From Siderastrea radians (taxonomy: Eukaryota > Cnidaria > Anthozoa > Scleractinia > Rhizangiidae): a stretch of DNA of 64,000 nt. Below, piece after piece: positions 11,136-23,412 of the stretch. Where the stretch lies: contig OZ024888.1 of NCBI GenBank assembly GCA_964017195.1, forward strand, positions 19,012,201 through 19,076,200, written 5' to 3'. The position numbers and the translations under genes were made by a program. Under the pieces are notes generated by a model. The model did not search any database. It saw only the letters and a program-made list of their open reading frames with translations, and was not told the DNA's origin. How positions within the stretch are numbered: the first letter of the stretch is position 1; each line of letters begins with the position of its first letter.

Positions 11136-11754
11136 AGCTGCTGCCCTAAATTATTCGTTTAAAGAATTAAGGATAACAAATGTTGCCATAAAGAAACGTT
11201 GCTTAACGAAACTTGCGGTAAGACTGCTAACTGATCCTTGAGACCTTACATTAAGCGATGGACTTTTCGCTGATTGAGATAAAACGAATACAAACACAAA
11301 CAATAATTTCATGCTCATTGTTCAAAGATCAAGGTTGAGACTGTAATTGTCGTACCTTTATCAACTGGACTCAAAAAAACAACCGAACAATTTGTTTGGG
11401 AATCGCCTTATAAACTTAACCAAGTCACGAGTTCGGATCGAAATTTACCAATTACGAAATTACAAGTTTTCCTGAGAGGTCCGATTACAGAAAAAGCCCA
11501 TTTAAAAGACATAAACCTGTACTAGCACAAAGCTAAAACTGAAAAATTATTTGATAATTATCACCACTTATTGATTTCATTCTTTATGACAATGCCTGTT
11601 TGTTAACTCATCTGCGCGTCTACTTTGCCAGTAACTTTTGCCCCTTACGAACTGAAGATTTTTTGCCATTTTTTGCGTCTTTATTTTTTTTATTATTTGT
11701 TGTTATTTCTTTGTTTTATAGTAATAGCGGAGCACCATACTCATAGAAATTGGA

Positions 11755-11986
11755 ACATATATATCCACCTTACTTACGTAATGAATTTAGCCGCTCGCGC
11801 GATTATCACTCATATAACACACGACACAGAGATCTGCTCCTCCTGCCCCTGGCAAGAACATCCAACTACCAGGAATCGCTCAGGTACAGCGGAGCCATTA
11901 TATGTAATATGCTGCCGTTGGACCTACGAAATGTGTACGAATTGTCGCTTTTTGAATCAGGCCTGAAAAAGCACTTGAGATGCTGA
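11755..11986 (+). pseudogene. LINE reverse-transcriptase C-terminal tail
   Basis: The frame reads YNTRHRDLLLLPLARTSN, then YSGAIICNMLPLDLRN and FESGLKKHLRC, ending in a stop. The order YNTR, YRGA.LWN.LP, FK..LK is the usual C-terminal end of CR1/L2/Jockey-type ORF2 proteins; the complete element at 34-37 kb has the same pattern. No RT core lies upstream, so this is a 5'-truncated fragment. Confidence 0.6.
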
Positions 11987-13371
11987 CAAGTGCGCTTTAT
12001 CAATAGGCCTTTTATTGTTTAGTGCTTATTCTTCCTGTGTGTTATTTGTTTTAGGTTTATTCGCACTTTGTATCTTTATTAAATAGTTTGAAGAGCCCCA
12101 TTTAAACCAGCCTATGCTGAATTGGGCATCTCTGTTCAAATATTGTTAATAAAATGACGTCACGTAACCGTACGACGACCGACGTACGTTGTACCACGCT
12201 TCATGTAAAATGTTCCAGGTGTCTCAATATTCGCGCGTTTATACTAACGGTGAAAAATGGCGGACGACCTTCGAAATTAACAGCTAACCACCTTTTTTGA
12301 GGCTTCAAGCTAATTAAGTTTGCTCATCACGAAAAGGAAAAGAACTAAGGATTGCTTTAAAGTAGACGGCGCATAGAGAGGAAATTGGAGAGCTTAAAGG
12401 CAAGAAATCCCTGTTTCAGGACATACTTGTTGTTTCAAAGCTAAAGAGAAAACGATCATGCAAAGGACCCGGCAACTTTCGTTTAGATTTTCATTAGTAC
12501 TTCTTTCACTTCAACGGTTAAGTAAATTAAATATTTGACTGTGGATTTACGTTGTAAGAATTGTTTAATTGATCGAGTTTACATGTTTACGATAATTTTC
12601 TTGAAATGTTTGAAAAACTTCAACTTAATTCCCGCATGGAAAGGAATTGCTTGCGAGCAATTACACTCAGGGCAAATTAAATTTGAATAAGTTTTGCTTT
12701 CCTAGGTAAAGCAAGTCCTTATGTGAATGTAATTTTATGTTTGTGGAGGTTTCTTGTTCCTTTTTCTGTGTTTATTCGATTCATTCAAGGAATATCCATT
12801 TATAAGTAATCTGATAATCTCCTATTGCAGTTTAGCGCGTACTTTTCTCAAGATTTTTTCTTTGAGCAATTCTTTTTTTGCAACTGGTGTATTTTATTCA
12901 AAAAGTAGAAATTGTGACTATTCTGAGTCGGTGTTGTTTTCTCAATCTCAATCTACGGTGTCTTCGGCACTGTTTTGACTGATTGCTAATTTATCCAACA
13001 ACTGAAGAGTGGCTCTGTCGCCAATATTAAGTTTATAGTCTTAGTGTAAAGTTCTATGTATTTTTTTCAGTCGTGGAATATTTTATCTCCCTTATATTGT
13101 TACATGTTTTTAGCTTCTTCATTTGAAGTGAATGGCATTCCTGTGCCAATTTAGCGACTAAACGTAGAACCGCCGATTCAGTGCGCGAGTTTAGTGTGGC
13201 ATGTTTCGGTGTTTGTTTTATTTTTAACCTGAAAGTCCATTGCAGCGTGTCTCCAGTTACAGATCGAAATGAAAACGTTATTTAAGTAACTAAAAGCTAA
13301 GCAGTTCTCGGTTCAAATCTATTTTATTAAAAAAGAGACTCTAAAAAGCTTCCGAGAAATAGTTCAGGGTG
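11987..13371. other. Non-coding stretch
   Basis: No recognisable gene. It is AT-rich with T-rich tracts. A CpG-containing patch at about 12165-12260 (with AAAATGGCGGACGACC) could be an old promoter or first exon, but the frame from that ATG is only a few codons long. Confidence 0.4.
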
Positions 13372-13712
13372 TGTGTTAAGGCGACAAGTGTTATAATTGT
13401 CCTCAAATGTAATAACTGGCCTCAAATGTAATAACAGTTGGCCTCAATTTTAATAACTGAAGGTGGAACGGAGTACAGCAGAATAATAAACTCTCCTTCC
13501 GTTTACAATCATAGGTAGTTCGTTTATCATGTGATGACGACATTGGTCAGAAAAGTTATTACATTAGTCACGTGGACATGGGCGCTAGTGCAATGGTATA
13601 GTTAAATAAGGGATCTTAGCGATAAGTTTTGTCAGTGATTGACATTTCAGTCAGTTCATTAACGGGCGTTATGCAGTGAGTGAAAGAAAAAAATTGCTAA
13701 GTCATCTCGGAC

Positions 13713-13853
13713 GAACTGCAGAATATCTGCATAGAGAACGGAATGCCGTGTTTAGTTCAAAGCGATCAGGGCCATGAATTTGAAGGCATTATCAAACGAA
13801 TGTGTCGCCTCACGAACACGACGCTAATTTACAGTCGATTCTTTCACACATAA
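13713..13853 (+). pseudogene. Integrase (rve) core remnant
   Basis: The frame reads ICIENGMPCLVQSDQGHEF and continues FEGIIKRMCR before a stop. IENG followed by S-D-x-G-x-E-F is the second catalytic-Asp block of Gypsy/Ginger integrases. A further piece downstream (about 13855-13915) resembles the region of the third catalytic residue but is broken by a stop. The first Asp block is not recognisable, so this is a dead gene. Confidence 0.55.
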
Positions 13854-14429
13854 TTGCAGCGAAAGATAGAGTGAAGCCACAAGTCACTTGAATCTAAAAT
13901 AGCACGAGTTCTTAAAAAAATATTAATTGATTTGATTTGTCATTACACACAATTCCCCTGGAAAATGTAGCAAATCAGTTGAGTGCTTTTGATATCTTGA
14001 GGTCTCCCGAAACAATGATGGACGAGGTAGTTGAATACTTGGAAAGTAGACGACGATGAATTCCTGATATTAGAATTGGTCCCATAACGGATGATGAAGA
14101 CTTGTTTTTGCCTTTTGACGTTCGCTTCTTCTAGTCTGTTCTTCGAGGCTAAGGCTTACCTTGGAAGCTCTGCCAAAATGTCATAATCCGTCAACAAAAC
14201 GACAGCATTAGCTTAATACAGTATATAAGTTGCTTTTGATACTAGTATTCATTAGGGAGATATAGACGTTCTCCCATCTTCCGTGACTGCAGCAGGTGAT
14301 CGCGGTCCATTTCAAGAAATAAGAGACTTGTTACGACCACTTGATAGATGACGTCACAAAGGATCGATGATATGAACTTGTTCATTTACCAAGGGTAGAT
14401 CACTGTGTCTGAGTTTGGCCTTGATCTAG

Positions 14430-14600
14430 TCACAAGGGGCCCTCACATCAAATATGAAGACATGAATAAAAGATTAAAGCCTGCTCACCTGTTCGTGTGT
14501 TTGATTGGGGACGGCTGCCATTTTGAAAAATTCCGGGTTGGTCATCTTTTCGAGGTCTGGGACCAAGTAAATAAGTTCGGAGGTTTTCGGATTTTTCGAT
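14430..14600 (+). repeat. Inverted repeat inside the Ginger-like element (left)
   Basis: About 150 bp (GTCACAAGGGGCCCTCACAT ... GTCTGGGACCAAGT) recurs inverted at 15395-15562 with ~15-20% differences. It may be the TIR of a nested element or an old internal duplication. The frame across it has no family signature. Confidence 0.5.
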
Positions 14601-15394
14601 CACGCGCAAGAGTAATAAAGAGACAAGGGGTGAAACTCCTCGGTACCTTTCGTCGTATGTCTACCACCATCAGAGGTCACGGAAGTAGATTGAGAAAGAT
14701 GACCGGACGTTATATTACAAGCAGGCTCTAGACGAAAAGTTCGTTATTTATCTGCTTACGGGGACTATACTAGCGATTTTTCTGATCTCATTGGGGAAAA
14801 GACAAAAATTAACATGTTTACAGTTAAGCTCATGGTTGCTTATTAGGGCTCTTGATGAGACGTATAAACAAGAAATATTCCACAAAGCAAAATGGAAATA
14901 AACCCTTCAGACAGCCCAAAAATATTCCTCCTTCGGAAGAAAATGTGTAAACTGTAGCTGCAAAACTGATTGGATTGGCCAATTCGTTATCTGACCGCTG
15001 GAACACGATATTTTATCGTTTGTTCTTTACTCGTTAGATCAACTGTTGGTGAACATTCAAAAACTGAAAGGTTTCATTCTCCTTCGAAACAACTGAAAAC
15101 GGTCTCACCTCACATGGAACTGAACTGCCTTGCAGATTTCAAATGCACCAATTAGAACGTACGGACTTTCTACTTCCGCCTTAAATCTGTTAATCAAGTA
15201 TTCGCATTTCTTCCTTCCGTGACCCCCTAATGGTGGCAGACATGCTACGAAATCAAGCATCTGGAAAACGACGTCAAAACACTTGACATTTGCAAACATT
15301 CTGACAAAATTTGCCTGAAAACAATTATTTCAACACCTTACCTTGCCACAAACCCGTTGTCGTGAAATTACGAAGGAGATTTAGTTATGTAATA

Positions 15395-15562
15395 CAAACG
15401 GTTTTCGAAGGTTGAACTCGGTCCCAGACGTCGAAAAGATGACCACGCCGGAATATTCCAAAATGGCGGCCTTTCCCGTTCAAACACACGAACAACAAAG
15501 GTAAGCAAATTATTAAATTCCTGTCTACATATTTGATGTGAGAGCCCCCTGTGACTAGTCTA
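15395..15562 (-). repeat. Inverted repeat inside the Ginger-like element (right)
   Basis: Inverse partner of 14430-14600. Confidence 0.5.
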
Positions 15563-15762
15563 AGCGATTTTCCACTGGTCACTTCACTTATGGCGTTACT
15601 TCATGTACACGATAGTGATTTTAGCTATATTATAAAATTAGTAATCTTCTGTTGTACTTCGTCCCAAAACCTATAGTTATACATTTGAGGCCATCTGTTA
15701 TTACACTGGGGGCCAATTATTACACTTGAGGTTAATTATTGCACTTGTGGCCTCAACAGGTG

Positions 15763-18700
15763 CGTTCTTTAAGAAAACGCCTGATAATTTTACTGGAGCT
15801 TGAAAGTTTCCGAAAACATTTTTGAGTAATTTTTGACAGTAAAACTGGTTGATTCCGGGGAAATATTTATTTTAGCAAAGTTGTTTCATGGTTGACAGAA
15901 CCAAACAGTCACCGGGATGCATACCGCATGCATAAGTCTTGAAAAATTGAAAAGTCTGTTGAGTCGCTACCGGGAGCAACTTAAATAGAGCAACTGCAGT
16001 ATCAGAAGTACTCTTCTTGCACTTAATTAGCTTTCAAAAAAATGCTACAATAAGAGCTGACGGTGATACTCATGCTGAAGGCTTCTCTTTGAAGAAAACT
16101 AAGTCAACTTCACTGTTCCCTCACCGGTCCGCATTATGTTTTTGCTTTTTTGCTTTCCCTTGTTGCTTTTCATCTTTTGGCAAATAATTGCACACCTAAA
16201 ATGTACTGTATTTTAAGGGCCAATAAGTATGAAAGAGATGTTTTAATTTCATCTTTACAGTCCACAAATGCACTCCAATTTCTCCAATTTTAAAAGTGTT
16301 TAGAGCGATCACGAAAAATACGCAGAACAACTCACGAGTAGAAAAATAAGTTTTATGATAGCACGACCTTTCTCTCTCTTTTAAAATGCTTTTAAAATGA
16401 AAGCTGTTGAAGGGTTTTGGATTTTTTTTTTTTTACATATAAAGATACTGTGTAGAGGACAACGTTGAGGGAAACTACCTGTTTAAACAATGTCTAGCCT
16501 AAAGCGAAACCGACAGTTTCAGTCAGACACTCGCGAGCAGTATTGCATTTCCGATCTTTTGCAGTAAAATAAAGTTATCACTCCTATTTTTAAGGAGTGT
16601 GGTATTTTCTTTAAGAGGGAAAGGAAATGTATCTAAGCCTTACATCTGATGAAAAATCTTTCCCTTTTTAATTTGTTCTTCAGAGATTAGGAAAAGTAAA
16701 CAAATTGTGAAGCCTTAAAGTGTAGACTTCATTTTCGTCAAATATCACTAGAATATTTGAATTAAACAAGATTATTTGCTTCTGATCTCAAAGAGTGATT
16801 TGCTACGCCCTGCAGTCGCAACAGCAGTTACTATCCTACTGTAAGTTTGAGTAGCCAATCAGAGTGTCCAAAAATTTATCCACTGGTTTGGTATATACCA
16901 AATTCAATTTATTTAATGAGCCCAATTAAATCTAAACTACCAACTTCACAAGTACACTGAACATTTATATTTTTAATACTAGTGTTCAATGGGGCTGTGA
17001 ACTTTGAGAAGTATTTCACCTCACAACTTTTCTACTCTGAAGTTGAGATCTGTGAGAGGCAAAAAATTTCTTTCTCCGTGTATTGGGTAACTGCTAAATT
17101 GTGTTACTGCTTCTTCAAAATTTTGCAGCAAGTTTTGATATAAGGTAACTAAGGAATGCACCTAAAGAATTAACAATTCTCATACACTGAATCAACTGGA
17201 AAACAAGTCCTTGTAAACTGTTTCAACAACATTTTTTTTGTGGTCCATCAGGATAGTATGTCTCTCTATATATATTTTATTATTCAGTTAAATGGTAGCT
17301 ACACTGTATGCTGTTGGTTATGGATACGTGTACATGTAGAAAACTTACCAAAAAGCCTGAACCTCCTTTTGTTGCTCTGTTTTGGTAGTTTGCACTGTTA
17401 CACAAAAAAAAGTGAAAAACAGTTCAGAGGATTTATTTCATTCCTCTTTCAATACGGGATTGCCATATGCATAATACTTCAGATTATACAGATGTTATTT
17501 GATCCCATTCAAATTCATACAAGTCATGTACATTAAACTTTCTTAATTTATGGATCAGAATGAAACGTTACATAGAGCTGCTTTGCCAAAGCAAGTTTTG
17601 CCAGCATATCCTTCCTTTAACATTTTAGAGCAAACCTAAAGAGTCTGTCTCTAAGCCAGCAATTGATGATCAGTTATATTTACGGTAAGATGCCACTACT
17701 CAAAGTTTTGAGTTAAAATTAGTGATGCAACAAAAGATTATATTTGAAGTATTCTACACGTATTTTGCTATTATTGCATGTTTCAATGATATGCAAACTC
17801 TGAAGGACAAAAAAACCTAAATCAATCATTGCAGTGGAATCATTGCAGTGGGTAAGAAGTACACTTTAACTTGTCATTTTGATGTAACTGTTCACTTTTT
17901 GTCACTTTTTTTAAAGTTTTTTTTTTGGGGGGGGGGAGGGTTCAGATGAACCTTGGATTGACAGGAGTAAAAACAACATACTAACTACCGGTTTCAGTTG
18001 GGATTTGAAGCTAACAGCTAAGTTTATGAATTCTGTTGGGAGCGATTTCTCAGTGGTCACAATCTTGCATACATGCACACTGTAGTGAGATTCCTCAAAG
18101 AATCAGGCGAGCCATAATATTGGCAGGGCCCTAAAGGGGTACAACTGGGTTCGATCAAACTGATGTCTTATATTTATCTTTTGTTAATTGGTCAAAATCT
18201 TACATTATATCTTCTTTCACCAGAAATGAAAACAATAACTTTAAAATAACATTGCAAACACTTCACAGTATAAACATGCTATTAACTTCATACTGTAAAT
18301 ATCCCAGGCAGGGATTTTACAAAGGGATGCTCTTAACCACAAATGTGGTTATGAGGTGTGATCTACATGGCAGAGACAGGTGCACACAAAATTTATAAAC
18401 TCTCAGAATAGAGCTCTTCAGAGGGCAAATGTTGGTTGAGCATTAGGAAGAGTTATATTCTTCTCAATGGAAGATTTCACAAAATGTGCTCCTTATGCCC
18501 TTGTAAGCTTATGCACTGTTAGCTTCTGGTATCTCCTGCACATGATTTTCTTCCCATGATAATCCTAGTTAGAATTTGATGGGTTTTTGTAGTTGTGTTG
18601 CTTAAAAAGCAAGATGTGATTTAGATCTTTTCTTACGAGGCTGGTATTGGTACTCTAGTACCCTTATTAAAGCCCACCATGGAAATATTGAATATATGAA

Positions 18701-18853
18701 CAATTCCTACTACCAGGTTACATGTACATTTTGTGTGGGCTATACCAATGATTTTTGGCATGGGTTTCCATGTGGGTTTAACGTGGAATGCACTTGTATA
18801 CCCCACTGAGGGACATTAGCAACATTCACAAAGCAATAATGTGGAATGTCATT
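15763..18853. other. Long non-coding stretch
   Basis: 3.1 kb of AT-rich sequence in which I find no gene, RNA or transposon ends. Short frames such as 17240-17536 lack family motifs. A T-run/G-run junction sits at about 17920-17938. It may be intron or intergenic. Confidence 0.4.
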
Positions 18854-19249
18854 TTAAAGGAGCTGTGTCACAAGATTTAGCCAAATTCAGCCTCTAGGAT
18901 CTGGCCTCCAAATCAAGCCAAACATAAAAATAACCACTCAAAACGTTGACAAAAGGTTTAAATAACACAGCAAATGCCAAAGAAGGCACAGATGGGCCAA
19001 ATTGAAAGATTAACACGGATTGCAATTGCGGTATTTGAAATCTGTTAGGCTCAGCAGTTTTCAAAGTTCATCTCTGTTGTTTGTAAATTTAAATATAACA
19101 CTCAGGATACATATTTGTTTGTCACGAAGCTGTGATTTTGTCATTTACAAGTAATTTCTTCGCTAACGTTAAGTTCCATAGCAAGTAAGGGCGAGTAATT
19201 GGAAAAACTAAACAAATTGGACTGGCTTGCCATGACACAGCCCCTTTAA
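18854..19249. mobile_element. TTAA-flanked MITE, ~390 bp
   Basis: The ends read TTAAAGGAGCTGTGTCA and TGACACAGCCCCTTTAA, i.e. inverted AGGRGCTGTGTCA ends bounded by TTAA. The same architecture with related ends occurs at 31034-31424, where an empty site supports TTAA duplication. It is non-coding and presumably mobilised by a piggyBac-type transposase. Confidence 0.7.
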
Positions 19250-19974
19250 GAACACCCAATATGTTTGGTGACCTGCTTTTGAGCACAGTTCTCTCTGCTC
19301 CAGTGCAAGCTCACATTTAGGTGGCTTAAGTGAATAAGGTAGATGAACAAAGTTTCTGCACATGTAACAGATTCAGTTGTCAGTACTACAGCTCAACATT
19401 AACCATTATTATATAATTTAACGAACATAGCACTGACAAAGAACTAAAAAGATTGGTTACACAAGCAAATGATTCAGTCATAGTAAAGTGAAGCTCAAGA
19501 ATTTTCACCAGAAGCAACTCTGCTTCCAGATGAATGGGGACTTATGTCTTTGAAGGAAAAAAACAGAGGAATTTTCAGTAGACCTCAGGATCGATTAGGT
19601 GCCCAGACCCCAGCTGAAAAACCTGAGCCTGCGAATTCACACACAGTGTTTACATGTTCTGTTAATTGATCACAATAGGATCCCAAAGCACTGAAGTCCT
19701 CAAAATATTGACACCATGGAGGCCAGAAACGTTTAGCTAAATGGTCGTAGGCCCTATAAAGCGGTCAGAACACTGACTCTAGGTACAAACAAACTACACT
19801 GACCGGTTACAGTTTTAATTTGTGCTTTTGTTTCATTGTTTTGGGTTTTAACGAGTAAGTGCCCTTTTTTAATGGATTCTTGAGGGGTACAGGTGTATTA
19901 AATCATTTTCTAATGGAACACTTTTGGGGAAAATTTTTTTTTTGAGGATTTAAATTGCAGTGGCCCAATTGAAA
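19250..19974. other. Non-coding stretch
   Basis: No gene or repeat boundary recognised. Confidence 0.4.
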
Positions 19975-20476
19975 GGGCTATTCCATTTAATATCCGCACC
20001 CCCCCCCCCCAGTTGAGGAACAGTAGAATTCTTCAGGGGTAAGGGATAAGAGCGGTGGAATTCTTCAGGGGTAAAGGCCAGAAGCTGAGGAATTCTTTAG
20101 GGGTAAAACCCGTATTATAAGTGGAATTCTTCAGGGGTAAACAGAGATTTCATGGAATTCTTCAGGGATAAATACTTTTTTAGTGAAATTCTTCAGGGGT
20201 AAGGGATAAAAGTGGTGGAATTCTTCAGGGGTAAAGGCCAGAGGCTGAGGAATTCTTTAGGGGTAAAACCAATATTATAAGTGGAATTCTTCAGGGGTAA
20301 ACAGAGATTTCATGGAATTCTTCAGGGATAAATACTTTTTTAGTGAAATTCTTCAGGGGTAAACCCATTTTTTAAGGAAGTCTTCAGGGGGTAACACTTT
20401 TTAACGGAATTCTTTAGGGGTAAGAGGGAAAGGGCAGTCCTCAACCGGGGGGTGCGGATATTAAATGGAAAAGCCC
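19975..20476. mobile_element. TIR element with internal GGAATTCTTCAGGGGTAA tandem array
   Basis: The left end GGGCTATTCCATTTAATATC is followed by CGCACCCCCC. The right end GGGGGGTGCGG followed by ATATTAAATGGAAAAGCCC is its inverse, giving ~30 bp TIRs. The interior is built from repeats of GGAATTCTTCAGGGGTAA separated by short variable spacers (about a dozen). A ~170 bp higher-order unit is visible, because the spacer order AAGGGATAAgAGcGGT, AAGGCCAGA, ACC..TATTATAAG is seen twice. AAA adjoins both ends, possibly a 3-bp duplication. Confidence 0.65.
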
Positions 20477-21044
20477 AAACCATAACCGTCACAGGCTAAT
20501 AAATAATCAGAAGTAAATCAAATAATAGATGTTGCAGTACAAATTATTTAAGCTTATTCCTGCATTTCACAGCCATTCCGTGGTCAGACGTTTCCTAATC
20601 CGTAGTTCGTGTTTATACACATCGCGTGGATAATTTAAAGTGCTTCCCCACATAGCTCCACATGTGCTCGGCCATTTTGAAATTTGGTCTGTACTGGCGA
20701 AAATGCAAGCAAGCCAAACTAACAATACAATAGTTTTATGAAAGTTCCTTTGTTCTATACTTAAGTTAGTTTTTCTTACCTTTTCTGAAGCAAAACAGTA
20801 AAGAAAGTAAGTCGCATTTAGACTTCAAACCCCGAGCGTACAAAAGACAACAGATGAGACACGATTGAACACAGCAGCTCCCAGTCTGCTCGCAGTCGCT
20901 CGCGGTTTGTTTTTTGTGTCACACAACAGCTTACGTGACATAATAAACTTGGATTGTTTCAGCGGTAGAATCGTGGTGTACCGGTTACCCAAGTACGTCA
21001 TTATCGTATCTTTTCGTAATCGCTGTTTGCGTCATGCCGACTAG
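20477..21044. other. Non-coding stretch
   Basis: No gene recognised. CpG-containing sequence from about 20590 to 21000 could be regulatory, but nothing specific can be named. Confidence 0.35.
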
Positions 21045-21215
21045 CCTGCGTAGCGAGCGTTTCCGTAGTATTGGGCTTTCCGCAGGTTTGAAGCATTTTT
21101 CGCTTTTTGACCGCGCGAAAATTGGGGTCTGTTGCGCTCGCCCCAATTTTCGCGCCGCCCAAAAAGCGAAAAATGCCTCGAACGGGAGGAAAAAACCTAC
21201 GGAAGTGCCGACCCT
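21045..21215. repeat. Imperfect palindrome (MITE-like hairpin)
   Basis: GCATTTTTCGCTTTTTG ... GCGCGAAAATTGGGG is followed after ~12 bases by the inverse CCCCAATTTTCGCGCC ... CAAAAAGCGAAAAATGC. Outer words TTCCGTAG and CTACGGAA also pair. The whole ~170 bp could fold into one hairpin. Confidence 0.6.
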
Positions 21216-21290
21216 CTTCGGAAATCCACTACCGCCAATAGGTTAGACAACAGGCGCAGTTCACGTGTGGTTGTGCGCGAGATACGGGTA

Positions 21291-21537
21291 CCCTTAAACT
21301 CTCATCCTCTGAAATTCACTGTGACACTGTGACAGCACCGGAAGTAAAATGCGCCTTCCTTATACTCTCACCCTTTGAAAATTCCCTGTGACACTGTGAC
21401 AGCGACGGAAGTAGAATTCGCCTCCTTATACTCTCACACTTTAAAAAACTCACTGTGACAGTGTGACAGCGACGGAAATAAAATTCGTTTCCCTTATACT
21501 CTCACCCTTTGAAAATTCACTGTGATACAGTACCCCC
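21291..21537. repeat. Tandem repeat, ~67-bp unit, about 3.7 copies
   Basis: Each unit starts CTTATACTCTCACCCTTTGA and contains CACTGTGACACTGTGACAGC and GACGGAAGTAAAATTCGCC. Copies begin near 21291, 21358, 21424 and 21494; the last is truncated. Confidence 0.75.
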
Positions 21538-22099
21538 GAAAACAAAGTCAAAAATGTCACACATTGCCGGAGTTTGAGCCGGTACTGATCTATTTGCTAT
21601 CGTCTTAGCTCCTCCTGGTTCTGGGAAAGGCACAGCGTTGCTGGCAGGATCAATGACCCAATTCTCGCTGTCGAGGAATCGAAAGTTGTCATGCACCAAT
21701 TGTCACTGAAGACGTCACTAAGAATGGTTTGTTTCTTCATTTTGATGGAGGATGTCTTTTTTGTCCTTCTTCCTTTTTTTTTCAGTAAGATTGTTGAAAT
21801 TTCTTGACAAGTTGATCACGAAGTTCCATTCCTTTTTTGTTAAGGAAGCTTTATTTACAACGAAATTAAATAAAAGATTACAAGGTAAAAAAAGTAACAA
21901 AAGAAGAAAAACAACGTTTACCCGTATTACATGGTCAGAAAATTTCGGTGATGTCAGCAGGCACAATAATTAGCACAAAAAGTGAAAAGAAAAAAAATTG
22001 ACAGTGAGCAAGCAAGCAATTAAAGGACAAAATAAAATAAAATATCGGTACAGTATCAATGCTACAATCACGCAGACGTGGTACTGGGTTGAAGGACCA
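21538..22099. other. Non-coding stretch
   Basis: No recognised gene. The two overlapping frames near 21718-21973 on opposite strands are low-complexity (Lys/Phe-rich) and unsupported. Confidence 0.35.
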
Positions 22100-22960
22100 A
22101 GAGGTTTTGCAATGTTTCTTGGGGGTCAGGTCAATTTCTTTGAAACTGTTCCACTCATCGTTTTCTATTTCAAAAATGTGATTTAAGTACGATAAAAAAA
22201 TCGTTCAATTTTTGAGAGCATTCTTTAAGTTTCCAGATCCAAATAAAATATTTCGCTGTCAAAAAACAAAAAATGGTTTTCCATTGACTTTTTGATCAGT
22301 CTTGATATCCTCTTGCCATATTTGTTGACTTATATATGGGTTGTTCACCCTTATTTGGGGGTAGCTTCTTATATACAAATCTAGATGGTTTTGACTCGTC
22401 ATAAAATCTGGTTATAAGAAGCTCTCGTGGTTTTCCGGCTGGCATCGTGCAATTTGAATGCGCAGATGGATGATTGTTGCAATCATTCCCTTAAAAAAGT
22501 TAAAGGTTTGACTCGGAGGTTATGCTTGTTTTGGAAAGGTCTACGTGAGGGACAGAACGTTGAAGGAGTCGTCCATTAAACGATTGCATGACTTCGCTTA
22601 TATCTTTGAAAAACCAATCTTTATAAAATACAGATTTGTTTCCAATTCTTATAGGTGAGTTATGTCATAAAGGTAATGAGCAAAGATGTTTATCGCCTGT
22701 TACCGTTCCTCAAAGGAGATCTCTGACCAAATTAAAAATATAATTTCAAGAGTTTCTTTCCCAAGATGATCTGATACCTTTATGATGCTCTGCATATCCT
22801 TTGGGTTCAGATTTCCTATAAGTGTCACTTTATCTTCATATCTTTGGAGTTCTGTATCAAAGAAAATTTTCCAACTGCCTCCATTTCTAGTGTCAAGGTA
22901 TACGTTTTAATCCGGTTGATTTTAGGAGATTTGTTAAAAGAAACAGTATCAGTCATCTTA
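22100..22960 (-). pseudogene. Decayed LINE (L1/Tx1-like?) ORF2 C-terminal remnant
   Basis: Reading the minus strand in changing frames gives pieces such as IRIGNKSVFYKDWFFKDI and FLTAKYFIWIWKLKEC, in the order found in the C-terminal part of L1-like ORF2 proteins (IGN..I.YK.W....I..., then the AK.FIW.C.. block near the end). There are many stops and frame changes and no RT core, so it is strongly decayed. The assignment rests on these two blocks only. Confidence 0.3.
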
Positions 22961-23149
22961 AGTCCTCCTTGTGATTAGTCAATTATCATCACATGCCTTT
23001 TTATTTTGTCAATTTTGCCGTTCCATAAAAAAATTGTATTGTATTGATTTCTTTGATTGATTCAGGGCTTGATTGTAAAGGGGATAGTACGTACACTAGT
23101 TTCACACTTTCCCTAACAGGCTAAGTCTGGATTTGCAGTAACTTGCGGA

Positions 23150-23412
23150 ACTTGTAGCAACCTAGAGCATGAGCAATAGGACACATGGAGTTCGAATGGA
23201 AAGTTGTTTCAAGGAAACAGCGCTGAAAGATGTCGAAGCTTCAATAAAATTATCACGTTACCGTTAGTTCTGTTGTTCTGTGTCTTTGATTTCTACATCA
23301 TCTTCTGCAAATATCCCTGTTTCTCCCCGATTCGCTGCTGAGTTCGATGGTAGATGCTTAAACTGCCCGCCATTTTGAAATTCCCTCAGTCCCAGTTCTA
23401 CCCAGCTAACTG
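23150..23412 (-). repeat. Dispersed repeat copy holding two empty insertion sites
   Basis: The reverse complement of this segment matches 31000-31603 continued at 39839-39870, except that two insertions are absent. TTAA at 23358-23361 is intact where the other copy has the 31034-31424 MITE. CATG at 23184-23187 is intact where the other copy has the 8.2 kb Harbinger. A frame (23264-23488 minus) overlaps it but is not a recognised protein. Confidence 0.75.

Larger units (their letters stand above)
13372..15758. mobile_element. Ginger-like cut-and-paste element, 2.39 kb, decayed
   Basis: The left end TGTGTTAAGGCGACAAGTG and the inverse of the right end, TGTTGAGGCCACAAGTG, form TIRs beginning TGT. 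They are followed on both sides by repeated CCTCAAATGTAATAA words. GGTG flanks the element on both sides (13368-13371 and 15759-15762), a 4-bp target duplication. A remnant of a retrovirus/Gypsy-type integrase lies inside. TGT termini, 4-bp duplication and an rve integrase together are the features of Ginger transposons. No full-length frame survives. Confidence 0.65.

Noticed and set aside
17240..17536. 98-codon hydrophobic frame as membrane protein
   Set aside because: AT-rich context, no splice or family evidence; hydrophobicity is expected from T-rich sequence.
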